In this document: positions 28,401 to 42,846 of the stretch, piece by piece
Layout of the letters: every line of letters begins with the position of its first letter
Numbering within the stretch: the stretch's first letter is position 1
Assembly: GCA_028622995.1 (NCBI GenBank)
Contig: JAJQJQ010000025.1
Span: 3,286,001 to 3,350,000 of the forward strand
Direction of reading: 5' to 3'
DNA from: Panagrolaimus kolymaensis
Lineage: Eukaryota > Nematoda > Chromadorea > Rhabditida > Panagrolaimidae
Length of the DNA: 64,000 nucleotides
Notes under the pieces: generated by a model
Databases searched by the model: none
Told to the model about the DNA's origin: nothing
Seen by the model: only the letters and a program-made list of their open reading frames with translations
Program-made: the position numbers and the translations under genes

Positions 28401-31400
28401 TCTCTCCCATTTTCTTCTTCTATGGAGTCAACAACCATCAACGATGGCCACCAAAAACAAAACCGCCGTCAAATTAGTCGTTTTCTTTTCTCTCTTTTCT
28501 TTTCATTAACTCTCATTTGAAAATTATCCAATTTTTTCTTACAAAAAATTATATTTATCCTCGAACGACCAAAAATAAAAATAAAGAAATGGAAACTAAA
28601 GCCTATTTAACTTTCGTCACTTTTTTTCCATCTTTTCTCAAACAATAATAATCATTGGAAAATTTTAGTATGTCTATTATTTTTATTTAGGAAGCAAAAA
28701 TGTGGGGAAAAAACTAAAATAAAAGAAGGATAATATAGTGGAGCCAAAAAAAATTAATCTTTACAAATAGAAAAGGAAAAGAAAGAAACAAAATTCAGAA
28801 GAAGCAGCAGAATGTTAAGTTAAACAGGTATGCAAGCAATAAAACCATGATTAGATACATCATTATCGGTATTTTGTAACAATGATGTGAAATTATAAAA
28901 AATAGATACAAAAAAATAGACAGCAGGTTGAACGAGGGATTAATGACTGATGCATTCAAAAAACAAATTTAAAATAACTTGTAGTAAAACGAAATATGTG
29001 AAGAATCCATAAAGCACCAAGTTAAATTTCAAAAGAAAATCCAAAAAATTGACTCTATAAATTTGAACGATAATTTCTGATCAAAGTGTAAGAATATTCG
29101 AATTTAGATAAAATGCCTTTTTCCGGCTTCGTTTTTTTCAAAACTTTAAAAAAATAAAAAGGGTTTGAATCAAAATTCTTTTATCAATTCAAAAAAAAAG
29201 CTTGAAACATTAATTTCAACTGGGGAGAGAGAGATTTTGTGCCACTGCGCATTTTTTTTGTTTTTAAAATTAAGATATTGTTGCCAATAATTTGCGCAAA
29301 AAAACAACAGTGCTGCAATCGAATCCATCCATCTCGAAGTCATTAGCTTTTATTTCGCGCAAAACAAAAAAAGAAAGCTAATTAATTCATTAACTTTTTT
29401 TTCTTTCATACAAAAGCTTAAAAATTTAAGAATCAAAAAAGGAAAAACTTAATTTTCAAATAATAATAAAAAAAGTCAATAATTATTTTTTGTGCACCAT
29501 TTTTTATAAAATGAGCTGCTTGCTACCCTTGAAAAACATAAGCAGCAGTCATCAGAAGCAAAAATTGAAAAAATTGAAAAGCCAATAAATAAAATTATTA
29601 TATGTCTTTAAAGGATTTAATTAGAAGTGTACTAAAGCTAAATTGGCTGGCTTGCTTGCTTATGGTGTTTGCCAATGCCGCGCGCTGCAAGAGTGTCATG
29701 AGATATATTTAAATTAGACTAAAAATAAATTTCAAAAAAGTATGTAAAAAAAGTTGTGTTACAGACTAAAACTAAACATTGAATTTAGAAAATAATGGAA
29801 ACTACAGACCTAATTTGTAAAAACATCTCATCGACGCAATAACTAGCTGTAATCCGCAAAAAAAATTAGCAGACGTTCGAAGACTAAAAAGCAAAGCAGC
29901 CAAAAACAAAACAAAAAAAATACATAACAAAAATTGTATTTACAGAGAAGCATCACAAAAAAAGATGTGTCGTAAAACAATACATTTTTTGAGAGTTACA
30001 AAAATTACAAAAAATATAATCTTTTTTAACTTTTGATGGGTAAATTTTTTGGAGAAACGGTAGAAGACAAAAACAAAGAAAAATGAAAGATGAAAAAAAG
30101 GCGAAGAAAAAAACGTTAAGTAAATCATATTTCTGAACAATGTATAATTTTTTCCATGTGTATCAAAAAATCTACTATGCTAAATTCCGAAAGAGTTGGA
30201 AAAAATAAAATGAACAAAAAGCAATTCCCCAAAATTTAATAATCTTTTTCGAAGCGTTTTAATAAAATATAATGGCACTATTACTTGGATGAAATATACA
30301 AAAACAAGAAAAATTGAGGACCTATCAAAACTAAATCTTCATACAATTTACAACTCGCGTAGTAGCTAGATATCTTCGTACGAAAAAAAGCCCACTTAAA
30401 AAATACTATAATCTTGGAGTAGTAACTAAAAATAAATATACATACATTCATGATAAAAGGAAATTTAAACTTCCTCGATGAATCAAGTCAAAATTACTGT
30501 ATGTATGCTTCCAAAAAAAACTTTTTTAAATTAACTAAAATAAATCTTTTGGAAAAAATAGAGGCTAATGGTAGTCATTTAAATTTTAATCAACTAAAAA
30601 ATAAACCTAAAGCTGCAAAAGAAAAGTTTTTTCTTCCAAATTTCAATTTAGTAAATTGATGACAAAAGCAAAAACTGCCGCTAACTGAAAAATGGGCGCG
30701 CGCATCCTCATTTGCTTCGATTTTTATTTTAAATCTATTTAACCAAAGCTAAAGCTAAAAGCAGAGTAAAGCAAAATGAATCAATTAGTTTTCTCCAAAA
30801 AAAGTTTTCATTGCCGAAAGAAAAAAAGAAGATTAAAGCTAGGATTTGGAAACTGAATAATTATTGAGTAAAATTTTAAGGAATTGAATTTGAAAAATGT
30901 AAATATAAATGAAAAGGCGTTACTGAAAACATTGGAGTGAGTTAAAATGGAAATAAAAATTATGAGTTAATTCTGTGATCATTAAAAATCATGTTTGAAA
31001 TGCAAGGAAAATGAATCGACATGTGTGTTTAAAAAACGCTTTGAAATATATTTTTTCTAATCAAAGAAGACCGGTCTTTAACTTTCTTTACAAAAGATGG
31101 TAAAATATATATTAAAAATGTCAACAAAGCTTTTATTGATAAAAATTTTTACATGAATCTTTACGATCAAAAAATAAAGCATTTTTTACTTTTTTTAATC
31201 GATTTAATGAAAAATGACAGTTTTGATTGCCAAAAATTGATTCAAAAAAGTCTCCTCACATCGAAGGAACAGAGGATAGAAAAAAAGATGGCTTAAAGAT
31301 ACAGATTTCAAAACTTTCTCAAAGCTTTGTGGCAATTTTTCCCATCATTCATCAACGAAAACTATTTTTTAGGGAAATTATCTATCCTGACTCAATGAAA

Positions 31401-34400
31401 ATAAAAATAAAAATATGAAAGCAATTAGCTGATATCACCAGTTGACTACAGAAACAACTTGCATCAGCAAGATTTCAAGAGCAAATGAAAAGAAAAAGTC
31501 AAAAGGCAAAATCCTAATAAATTTATTTAAAGAAGTAAAAGCTTTTTTAATAACAAGTTAAGAAAATTATTAACTTTTCATATTTTAATTACCATGTTTG
31601 CTATTTGGAGTGTATTTAACTATTTTTTAAGGAAAAAAAGTTGGTGTCATTACATACGTAACCAGCCAAATTTAAATATAAAAAAAAAGGTTGTCTTAAA
31701 AAGTATTAATTTGACACACAAACACATTTAATTTCTCTCTTTTTTTCAATGCCTCCTTAAAAAAATTAAAGTTAAGTTATACATCGTCGGAGCGAGCGGC
31801 AGAAGCAAAAAAGCAAAAAGTTAAAAAGCTTTCTTGTTTCATTAAAAAAAATAGTAAGTAAGCAAAATGGGCAAAAGTAAAAAGGCAAAGGAGAAAAAAA
31901 TAGGAATGTTTAATTAATTTAACCATTCAGAAAATAAAATAAAATAAAAATGAAGAAAGCCCACTAACCCCAAAAAAAAGTGAAGGAAAACTTTAGGGAG
32001 GCGAGTAGGAGAACAAGACAACAACGAGAATAACATATATAGCTAATAAAAACAGCCTTAAGGCATTTAAAAAAAGGCTTTTAATATATTATATGAAAGA
32101 AGTTAATTTTGTTAAATGTTCAGCAATAGTTGTATTAAGAAAATGAAGAAAAAGTTTTTGCAAACAAAAAAATAAAAAAGCTAATAAATTAAGAGAAAGA
32201 AAAAAATAATTTGATTTTTGTAAAAGATGAACTTTGATGAGATGCCAAAAAAAGTACACAAAACATGCTTGGGCTATGTTGTGTAAGATTTAGCATGCAA
32301 GATATTTAAATTAAGAGTTTTAAAAACCTCGGTTTTATTGCTTCAAAGAAACTTTTTTTTAAATTCTGTTTTGAATAGATTTTTTTGTGCAAATGTTTTT
32401 TTTTTTAAATAATAACAAAAAGATTATACTTTCATAATATGGAAAATTTGTTTTTGTAGGCTATGTGATCACAGAACTCCACAACGACGACACGTTTCTT
32501 AGAGAACTGTTACAAAAAAACACAACAAACACAATATTTTTTTTGATCAGCTAAATAAAAAATTTTAGACTCTTCTTTAGGAGCCGTTATTTTTTATATT
32601 TTACCTTAAATTGCTTTTCCTAAATAAATTTTAAATAAGTAATAGTGAGAGGAAAAAAAATAAAAATTTACTGTGATTACCCAAAAAAATAATATGTAAA
32701 AATGGAAATAAAATAAATCGACATCATCCTTTTTTTCTACAGTAATCGAACTATGAAAATATAGTTCTTAAAAAATATTTTGTTAACCCTTTTTAGACTC
32801 CGCTAATCTTAGTAAAAAACGCAACAAGAAAAGAGGCATTAAAATCCCCATTTTTAACCCTAAAAGTAGGTTAAAAAGGTGATTAAAAAACTCAAATAAA
32901 AAAAAACCCTCGTGTTTTCATTCCCACATTTTTAATGGTTGTGAAATTGTGATATGACAAAACTACGAGTAATACGAAATATTTTTATTGAAGCTTCATT
33001 CATCAAAATTTAAAATATTTTTTAAACCGACACGCGTGTTTCTAAAATTTCTCTAAATATTTAATTTTTTCCCTACATTTTTTGATAGACGACTATTACA
33101 GTATCATTCTCTCATTTTTAAGCGATTAAATAAGCTCATCTTCTAATAGCTGCTAGCAAAGAAGAAAAAGAAGGAAAAAAATTCCAGTAGTTAATACTCT
33201 TATTGTGTTTTTGTCTTTCATAATTTTCTTTTCGATGGCGAAGTAAAAGATTAAATATCATTGCCTCGCTGCCTCGGTTGCTTTCTTTTCGGCATCTCTG
33301 TCAAAAATAAGCAAAGAGAAAATTATTATCTAATAGGCACAGAGAGAGAGAGAAAAATAAATATTTTCTTTTAGTGAAAATGACTTTTTAATATCCTTCA
33401 TTTTTTTCAATGAGAGAAATTCGAGGATGGATAAATGGAAATGAGTTAGTTGATTTTTTTAAGTGGTAAAAACAAAGCAACGACGGCGGCGGCAAGTTTT
33501 CTTTCAAGTATGTATTTATTATTTTTATTTTATTTTTTAGCAAATGAGATGAAAACATATGAGTACAATATGGGTTATTTTTTAGGAGAAAAAAGAAAAT
33601 AAATTGAAAGAAAGAGATAATCATATTAAACACTAAGGGCAACTTGAAAAGTTAATAAATTAATAAAAAAATTATTAACTCAAAGCTAAAGAAAAACAAA
33701 AAATTTTGATTACCACGTAAAATTTTTTGATAGTAATAAATAGAAATTGAAGGCAAAAAATTATCAGTCGCTTGCAAAACAAATTACGAATCAAAATTCA
33801 AAAAATCTTTGAAGACTAATAGCAGCTAGCAGAATTTGCATAAATAATAAATTATCAAAGTCCTAAAAATCTTGGTAACAACAAAAAAAAGAAAAAATAC
33901 ATAAGTAATTCATTTAAGGCTTGTTTATGATTATCCGAAACATTTTTTGCGGTTTAATTTCGCAATCATGGATTCACTATTGCCAAAGTAAAGCAAAACT
34001 AACAAATCATGGATGGAATAAAATAAGAAAATTAGGCATTGTTGAAATTAAAAGTTTTTTTAGGATAAATCAAACGAAAAAAAGAGTAATGATGGCAATA
34101 TCAGCTTGCAGAGAAGTTTTGCACCAACTTGGCTTTAAAGCAAAATACATAACAAGACATAAAATTATTTCAAAACCAAAATTTTTAGCTCCCATTACTT
34201 TCCCTTATTCAAAAAAGTAAAAAATTAAAGAGATTTATCAATTAATAAATTTCATCAACTTTCTTTTCTTTCTTTTAAATAAATAAATAGCACCTGTTAA
34301 AAAAAGAAAAAGACAAGACAATAATAATATATATTTCCATGGGCTAATTTAGTAAATGAATGTTAATAAAATAAACTAATGTAAAGTCTTCTTAGAACGC

Positions 34401-34827
34401 AAAAGTCATAAACTTTTTCACCGCCAAAATAAAAAATTAACTAACTAAGAAAATTGACTTTTTAATTTTTATGTTTTTTTTTCAACATAAAAAAAAGTAA
34501 TGAGAAAAAAATATATTTTTAATGAAAGGAGAGTAATTAGTAAATATGAATCTTTTTTTAAATTCCATGGAGAATAAAGCAAAAAATTAATATTTTATTT
34601 TCTTTAGTGTAAGGATTTTAATAATTTTTTTTTCGTATACACTGAAAACGAAAGAAAGATCTGTAACAAATGAACAAAGCTGATTGAAAGAAAATGATTC
34701 AAAAGAAAAATAATTGATATATTTGTTAACGGAAAAAAATCAGGCATGGGTTAGTAAAAAAAGCTATGAATGGCAAAAAAAAAATCCATCTTTATAATAT
34801 TCCTTTCAAATTTAAGTACTAAAGAAT
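22471..34827. other. 12.4-kb intergenic region without a recognisable gene
   Basis: Homopolymer-rich AT DNA. Palindromes of the 47-bp family occur only as far as 25968. Several open frames of 60-135 codons exist (for example on both strands around 26057-26499), but they overlap each other in opposite directions, are made of Phe/Leu/Ile/Lys runs and show no domain. GC-richer specks at 27480-27860 and 28440-28470 are not coding in any frame I could support. Confidence 0.6.
25766..25862. repeat. Tandem pair of 47-bp palindromes upstream of the zfh-2 start
   Basis: Copies at 25766-25812 and 25816-25862, 3 bases apart, with a third at 25922-25968. They lie about 3.3 kb upstream of the annotated zfh-2 start codon and are the last clean copies in the window. 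Confidence 0.8.
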
Positions 34828-34975
34828 AACACAAAAATATATAAATTAATTTATAATTTTGATTTTAGGAATAACAAGCAAGTAACCACTATGGAAAGAA
34901 ATACTAAAGGATGACAAAAATGAAAGCAGTGTGACAGAAGTTTTAGTGACAAATACCGAAGCAATGCATTTTTCT
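34828..34975. repeat. Diverged direct repeat, left copy
   Basis: This begins with aacacaaaaatatataaatt and shares blocks such as gaataacaagc, gaatgacaaa-like and tgtgacagaagttttag with 37553-37715, in the same order and orientation. It lies about 100 bp past the stop of the Hsp70-like gene. The repeat probably marks an old duplication of that gene's 3' flank. Confidence 0.6.
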
Positions 34976-35078
34976 TGATTGTGATAAAGAAAATCTGTTT
35001 CCTCTATTTTTTAAACATAAGACAATCTTTATGCATACATTCAAAAACAAAACAACAAAACAAAGAAATTTGCAAAAT

Positions 35079-36810
35079 TTAGACATTTGTAACAAAAACA
35101 GAACCAATTTTCATTAGCTTGCAAGCTTCTTTGAGTCCAATTTGAATTCGTTTCTTTTCTTCGTTGGTAAAATCATTGAAAAAACAAAATCCAAGTTCAT
35201 TTGGCTTCTTTCCAGTCTCTTTTTCGATTGCCTTGATATGCTCTTTGAGAAGGATAGTCATCAAGAAAACAGGAGATTCAGCTTTTCGACTTCCCAAAAA
35301 TGTTTCAAATTGAAGTAAAACAGGATTGTCAGAATTGGAAGTAACTTTGAAACCCCATTTTGGATCAGCTTTGAGAACATTTGGTGGCATAGAAAGAACT
35401 TTGATCAAATCTGAAAACAATACATATAATCAAAGATAACATAGAGACGTAGACATACCATAAACAACAAAAGGATCCTTATTTTTGACTTTGTTAAAAT
35501 CAGTAACAATAGTAGGTTCTGCAAGTTCAAAAGTAATGTATAGATCATTTCCATACAACCCTAAAAACAACTAACATGTTTAAACTTGTAAATAAGATAT
35601 CGACTTACCGTTCCATTCTTTCAAGAATCTATAGCCATTTTTATCACGAGCACAAATGACGGAAGAGTTATCATAAAAAGCAATTACAGGAACGTTATAA
35701 TCAGCTTTTGATGTTGCAAGTTTTTGAGGCAATGCTTGAATTTCAGGAATGATAAATGGTTCTTGGTAAAGGAAAGGAAGCGAGTTTTGATCAATCACTA
35801 AAGCAAGTTTGATACGATGATGGCCTTCTTGTTCTCTGGAAATTTGTGCTTCTCCAGCAGGTTTGTAACTTTCAGAAACGGTGTCAAGGATTACAACCTA
35901 AAAAACAACATAAACGTAAAGGAGACAAAGTAAACATACTTACATAATATGGCTTCTTTGATTTAGACACAATTGCGACTTTTTCAAAAGGCAAGTCTTT
36001 TTGGACATCTACAGTAATCACAGCTTGTTCAAGAGCAGTAAAATTTGATTCGTTCGTAACAGCAAATTCATCTCTAGTGAAAGGAATAAGATAGTTATAT
36101 TCATGATTATAAATTGTTTTGAGAACTTGTGGAGCACATTCAAACATATCTTTAGGATCGAGGTAAATAACATTTTTTGATGGATTAAAACGAGCTTTCA
36201 AAGACAAAAAGAGATCATTATTTTGAGGATCATAAACATTTTTAGGATCACAAACAGTAATATATTTTGGATTACAGGTACCAAGACATTCAGCTGCCAC
36301 ATCATTGATATTTTTATTAAAGCCATAGATCGTCCGATAACTGGATAATGAATATCCTTCTTGTTTACGATGAAGTTCAGAAACAGTAATCAGTTGACCC
36401 ATAAGTAAAATAATCAAAATAACATCACCAGGCTTTGAATCAATTTTTGAGCCAAATAACATTGACATAAGTGAACGTGCTTTGGTATGAACAAGATAAA
36501 CATTCCATTTTCGCTTTCTAACTTCTTCATAAACCATTTGACGAACTCCAAGATTAACAAGGTGACCAAAATTGTTATAATCAGCAAGAACGAAAATTAC
36601 AGCTTTGAGACTTCGACAATCAGGAGAATCAAGAAACTTGGAAAAATCTTTAACAGGTACATCCATAGATTTCGAAAGTTCTTTAAAATGAGCATCCAAG
36701 AAGACAATTTCGAAATTTCCATTTTTCATACCTTTAATAAATAAAACTTCATCTTTACTTTCCAAATTTTTAACATCAACAGGAGGATGCAATAAGTTAT
36801 GTTTATCCAT
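35079..36810 (-). CDS. Divergent Hsp70-like protein (nematode, four exons)
   Basis: Exons 36810-35944, 35897-35609, 35560-35459 and 35410-35079 join in phase to 529 codons plus stop. All introns are under 75 bp with GTAAGT or GTATGT-type donors and TTTTAG/TTTTCAG acceptors. The ATG at 36810 has a good context (accATGg). The last ~115 residues look like the middle of an Hsp70 nucleotide-binding domain: a helix of the type LLKEHIKAIEKETGKKPNEL, a strand and 'F.F-N-D-F' in the place of the usual 'P-A-Y-F-N-D', and then a helix. The chain stops just after that point, so the phosphate-binding and substrate-binding parts expected of a full Hsp70 are absent in that order. The N-terminal ~290 residues I do not recognise. 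There is no signal peptide. The Hsp70 link is by eye and moderate only. Confidence 0.6.
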
Positions 36811-37552
36811 GGTTGCAGAAACAATAACGAAATGAAGCAATGTACTTTTCCGTAGAACAAATCAGTAAAAAGTATTTTGAAATAAAATTTACGAGCTTTT
36901 GCAAACAAAAAATTTTGCCGCTTCAAAGCAAACTAATCGTGGTATGATATAAAATGGATATGAAAATTAGCAAAGAATAAAAAGTTAATCATTATGGATT
37001 GTCGCGATTATTCATCCATTTTCTTCCCACTTTCCCAGACTTGTTTACTATTTGGTTGTTCCACAAATATTATTCACACTTGTTTACAACGTCCACTAAA
37101 GACCATATCTCTCTCTCTCTTTATTTCACGCTTTTTATTTTGGTTTGGGCTTTTTGGTCTTTTATGTTGAATGCATTTCCTTTTGTAATACGTTTTAAAC
37201 AAAGAATTTATATATGTATCAAATTCTCGATGAGTTAGTCATTAAGGATGCACCCTTAAGCTTCAATGGTAAAACTAGGTTGATTTGTTGCAACACCCAA
37301 AGTTTCTGAATAAGTTATTTGTCGTTTTTCATCATCTCATTTAGCGCTTTCAGAAAAATATGCTGCAAAAGCATCAATTCGGGTTTGGGATTGTTTATCT
37401 TCTTCAGTGTAATAACTGATTGAATGGTAACTTTGTAAAAAAATACAAGAATCATAAGAAAAAAGAAGCCAATTACAAAAGACTCTGGATTAATTGAAAG
37501 AGCTAGCTCATTTTTAAATGGTTGTAAAATATAAGAATCGTAACTAACGAAC

Positions 37553-37715
37553 AACACAAAAATATATAAATTAATTTATACATACTTTGAATTGAAAGAA
37601 TAACAAGCTACTAAAAATCAAGGGAAAAAATATTCAAGAATGACAAACAAAAAAGGAGAAATAGAAGTGTGTGACAGAAGTTTTAGCGCAAATACCAAAG
37701 CAATACATTTTTAAA
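37553..37715. repeat. Diverged direct repeat, right copy
   Basis: Partner of 34828-34975, in the same orientation. If the left copy is the 3' flank of the Hsp70-like gene, this copy may be the 3' flank of a lost tandem paralog. I could not find coding remains beyond it. Confidence 0.55.
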
Positions 37716-40700
37716 AAACATATTGTTTTTGTTCAACAAAAAATTATCTTTTTAAAGAAGTAATGAAAAATTATACCATTTTAAGAAATTCCAAAATAGA
37801 GTAGAACATGTTAAATTAATTAAAATTCTTTTCTATTTTCTTTAAAAATATGTTAGGGATTAACAAATTTTTAAAGAAAATGTTAATCTCGCAAATGGTA
37901 AATACATAAACTAAAAAATCTTGGTACTGTAAAAGAGTGGAAAACTGTAATGGAAATTCGTTTAGGCTCAATTAAAAGAAGTTGGAAGTTAGTATCATTT
38001 TTTGACAAACAAAGCACCGGCAAAAGGCAAAAAAAAATATTTTCAAAAAAGTAAAAATAGGTTCATTAACAAAAATTTAATCAAAAATGGGACTAAGTTT
38101 TAAGATTTCAACTTGATTTTTACATTAGTACTTTACTTTAAAAAATTACTACGTTAATATCCAAGATGATCATTGTCACAGATATTCCAAAAATTCTATG
38201 AAAAAATTTGTATACAAACAAATATGTGTGTTTGTGACGCAAAAAGTCTCCTAAAATACCAACAAAACTACATAAATACAAAAAAAAACTAAAATGTGTA
38301 AAAGCAAATTCGAGAAAGAAGAAAAAAGAAGAAGATTCTTCCTTACTTATTTATGACTTCACAAAACCATTAATTGACAAAGCACAAAAATAAATGAATA
38401 TTTGGTGATACAATCCATAATTTTCTGCTTTTCTGAACTTACAAAAATAAAAGAATGGATTCGAATGAATCTATCTTCTATGGTGCCATTACTAAAGAGA
38501 TAAATAATTGTAATGCTTCATTATTCAAACCCATACAAAAAAGTTCCATTTAAAAAAAAATTATTATTGGACCTTGAAATTTTTTGGATCACGCTTTAGT
38601 GAAGAAAACTCCCCATATATGTATAAAAATAAAAAATTATGAAATTAAAGGCATCATTTGTTAAATCGATCTCACCTAAAAATTGCTTGTGTAAAAAAAT
38701 TCTAACTTGATGAAGTAGTTATAATAATTTCAACAACGATCAAAATTAATATCATTGAAATATTGTTTTATTTATTAAAATTCTCAAAAGAAAGTTTATT
38801 AAAAATAAATTTTTAATCAAAATTAAAATTAATAAACCAAAAAAAACATTTGGTGATTAAATCGACAAAACTGTTATTCATCCATTTTTAAACCTCTTTT
38901 TTCTATTCTAAAGATTATAGTTAGATTTTCAGATATTTATGAAGGTTTAAGAATGAAACAAGGAAGAAGAAAATTAGAGCAAAGAAGCAAAATTTAAATA
39001 ACAAAGAAAACAAGTAAAAGTTTGAAAATATAAAAATAGTTGTGATTTTTTAAGAATGCACACGGTCATGTCGAGAATCAATGAAAGCAGAAAAATGGTT
39101 TAATAAATAAATGCAAAAAAGTTATTATCCTTTTAAAAAAAAGAGTAAAATTGGAAGCACATCGAAAAAAACAAACATAAAACTTCTTTTTTTTAAGTGA
39201 CAAACATAAAAAATACTGGCGGCAGCAGCAATTAATTTGAGTTAACACTAATTGGATTAATTTAGAATAAGAAAAAAGAAGTTTTTTTACTTCTTTCTTT
39301 TGGAAGCTTCACTTTGAATTTTTCCTTTGAAATAAAAAAAAGAATGTCAATCATAAACAAAAATCTTTTTAAGAAAAAATAACTTTAAAAAGTAATTAAT
39401 TTGAAATTAAAAAAATAATAAAGCAACGAAACAAAAGAAAAAAGACAGCGACCAAATATTTATTTTAATTATTGTATCGTAAGTTTGGCAACGATTAACG
39501 CAACTTAGAAATCATGGATTGAAAGCCAGAAAAAAGTATTTTTAAAACTACCAAAAAAATGAGGAGAGTGAAAATAAAAGTTGTCGTCGGAAAACAAAAA
39601 AGGAGAGAAACTCAAAGACAGCTGCCATTAAGAGAAAAGCGTCTGTCTAACACAAATATAATCAAATTAATTAACGGGCGAGCAAAAAAATCGAGAGCCA
39701 TGAGCCTTTTTTTTTGCGCTGCTCATATATTTCTTTTTTTGGTTTTGAAAGAAAAGAAGCAAATAAGGAAGAATCAAAAGTCAAAAAAAGGCGCAAAGAA
39801 TGGGCATTTTATTAGGCTTACACATTAAATGAGAGTAATTAGTTAGTTCTGGATCATTATCTTCTGAGTCTCGAATAAGGAAAAAAATTAGTTTGCATAA
39901 AAAAATGTAAAAAATGGAAGAAAAGCGGCGTTTCAGAAAAAACACGTTTGAGATTTCAACCTTTTTACCGAAATTTTTTTAAGAGTTACAACATTTTTAT
40001 AAAAAATCTTTAATTATTCCTTATTTTAGTAAGCATGATTCAAGCAACTATTGTAGCAGTTCCATTTTCTTTTTTCTCTACCACCTTTTTTAATAACTAA
40101 AACCATTTATATTTTTAAGGAAAACAATGCTTGCTTTTGCTTTGCTTTTTTTTTGCAAGGTTCTTTCTCTCTAAATTTTATTTATTCTTCCATTTTTTAT
40201 TTTTTCCATGCATTAAGTATATGAGGAAGGCTAAAAATTACATTGCCGCCGCCATTGTAGATATATATGTATGCGTCAATGACTTAACTACCATTGCCAA
40301 AAAAAAAATGTGCCAAAAAAAAGTAGACCCAAAGGGTTTATGAAAGGTTCAAAGCTTTTTGATAGTCTTAAATTTTTCATTGCTTTAATTTGGCAAAAGT
40401 GTGCTACCGTTAAAAATAACCGAGGGTGGCAATTTAGTTAATCAATCTCTTTTTTGGATAAAAAAAAAAACTAGTCTTTTTTGGGAGGAGAAAACAATGC
40501 CAGCTTTTGTTCAATGAAAAAAAATTAAAGACATAGAGACAGACCTCAGTCAAAAATACATAAATCACTTCACAAAAATGACTTCTTTTTAGTTTGAAAA
40601 AAAGGATAAATTAAAAATAAAGAAAAAGGGCCATGAAAGGCAATGAAAAAGGTAAGCACGAAAAATAAAATTAAAATAAACGGAAACAATGATTCTTTTT

Positions 40701-42846
40701 TTAAATAATGTTTTAGAAATTTTAAAATTTTCGCGATGAACCTCCCAGTAACAAATTTGTTTTTCATTTAGAATCAAAAATATACAAAGAAAAACAAAAT
40801 TATTGTTTAAAGATTTTGCTCAAACCATATATGTATGTGAATGCCACTTTCTGACTGACGAAATCTTCATTAACTATGGGGTTGCAAAGAAAAAAAATAT
40901 GGGTTAAATTAACCCTCTTTTAAATCAAAAGCAGCTTCATTTCCTTTCCATTTATTTCAAGCTTGTCAGAAATATTTTTTTAATCCCAAAACTACTCATT
41001 AAAATTATTTTTGCTTTCATCTTTAATTTTTAGCTTTTCAAGGGTTTAGCAAAATTGGAAATTTCGTGAAGTACGGAATAATCAAAAGCAATTTTTTTTA
41101 AATTTTTGTTAGAGAACATTAATTTCTACAGTACTTTCTTTCAAGTTTTATAAACCAAACTTTTAATCAGCTTTAAAAGAAAATTTCGAGAATAAAAACT
41201 TTAATTCAAACTTAAGTAAAAAAAAAAGAAGCAAAGTTGTATGTATTTCATCAAACAAACTTCAATTGAAATGAATTTGTTTTTCATTGAATTTTTTAAT
41301 TGAGTTGTGAAAATTTTTTTTTGATGGGCAAAAATAAAGCAAATTTATTTTACTTCTTCAATTACCGCATCCAAAAACAAGAAGGAGGCAAGCAAAAGCA
41401 TCAGCATCGTTATCTCATCTTCTTTCTTTCTTTTCCCGAGAATGATGACTCTCTTTTTCCATGCCACTTCTATGTTAAATAAAGCCTTGCTACTTAAAAA
41501 GCCTCTATATATATATTTAAAGTAAGCTCAATTAATTTTCTCCCCTCTCTTCTTTTTATTTATTTTTATTGGAATAATACAAATTGAAAAAAAGAATAAA
41601 GTAAGTAAATAAGTAAGTCAAGTTTTTTAGTCAATGATTTGAAAATAAAATAAAAATACACCGATGAAATGAAAAAACGCATTTTTGAAGGAAAAAATTC
41701 AATAGGCCAATTTCACCTTTTTGAATTGCGTCCATTCAGTCATTGTTATTTTTAGGCGCAAATCAAAGCTCAATTACACAAAAATAATAATAGCGGTCAT
41801 TTTTATGAGAAAATGAATAAATGAGAGACAACATTTCTTCCGCTTTCCTCTTTCTTTTTCTCTTTTTTCGTCCTCGAATCTGCCGCTTTATTCGGAAATG
41901 GTTTTAGAACATGAACAACCTTGTATGTTTGCGCAATTAAAAATACTCCAAAAATGTAGGAAGAAAACAAAAAGCATAAAAAATTACAATGAATTATGAA
42001 AAAGATCTGTAGAATCAAACTTACGTCTTTTGAGTTTCACCTTTTATATAAAAATGTGTATTTTCAAATAATTAAAAATTCATCTTTTTTTTGATTTTCC
42101 GGAAAAAACCAAATGGAAAAAATGAAAGCTTTAATTTATGCAAGCAAAAAAACGGCGGCGACATTTTTTGACAGTGGCTTGCTTATTGCCCTATGAAAAG
42201 AGCTTGTCGCCACTATTTCCACGGTTATTAATTTCATAATGTATTTTAATGTTTATTGTTCTCCTTTGCTTATGTTGTTGTAGATTATCTTTCTGGTAAA
42301 TTTAATATTCAAAAGTTAATTTCCATTTCGTTTTATTTTTAAAAATTCATTGTTTCGTTTTTTTTCAGAGTTTTTAATTTTGACGAAGTGCACTATTTCT
42401 GTTCATGATTAAATTAAAGTTATAAATAATTTGGATGTACATAGTAAATATTAACAACTAAAAAAATTAGCGTCTTTCTTGGCTTTATTTTTCCATGAAC
42501 AAAGATAAGCTTCTAAAAAAACATTTCGTTTGAAATAAAAAAATCAAGAGCTTTGACTCCACCTTTAAGTCATAAAAGCTACTTAATGCCCTTATTTTTT
42601 TGTTTTCATAGAAAATTCTGTAAACTTTAATTTACAACAAGAAGGAGCTTTTATTTCAATACCTTCTTATTCGAGAATTCGAGAACAATAAAGAATTATT
42701 TTTTATCAATAAAGCTTGTTGTTTATTTGAAGTGATCAATGTTTCTTAGTTTTCATCATTTTTTTTTCTTATCAGCTTAATGCACACAGTCGTTATTAAA
42801 GCTGCAAAGAAATTTCATTGTTGTTGGTATTTTTTTGGACAAAAAA
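37716..42846. other. 5.1-kb intergenic region without a recognisable gene
   Basis: AT-rich, with short Lys/Phe-rich open frames on both strands (for example 39559-39828 and 41803-42018) that show no domain, no splice-linked partner and no coding-like codon use. No palindromes of the 47-bp family are present. Confidence 0.55.

Noticed and set aside
30450..30659. 69-codon plus-strand open frame
   Set aside because: Isolated, Lys/Asn-rich, in long non-coding DNA; likely chance.
33921..34220. 99-codon plus-strand open frame with mixed composition
   Set aside because: More protein-like than the surrounding frames, but no recognisable domain, no splice partner and no homolog I could name; insufficient support.
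37315..37557. 80-codon minus-strand frame with one membrane-like segment
   Set aside because: No ATG at the start and no exon partner; it abuts the diverged direct repeat and may be an eroded gene fragment, but I cannot support it.
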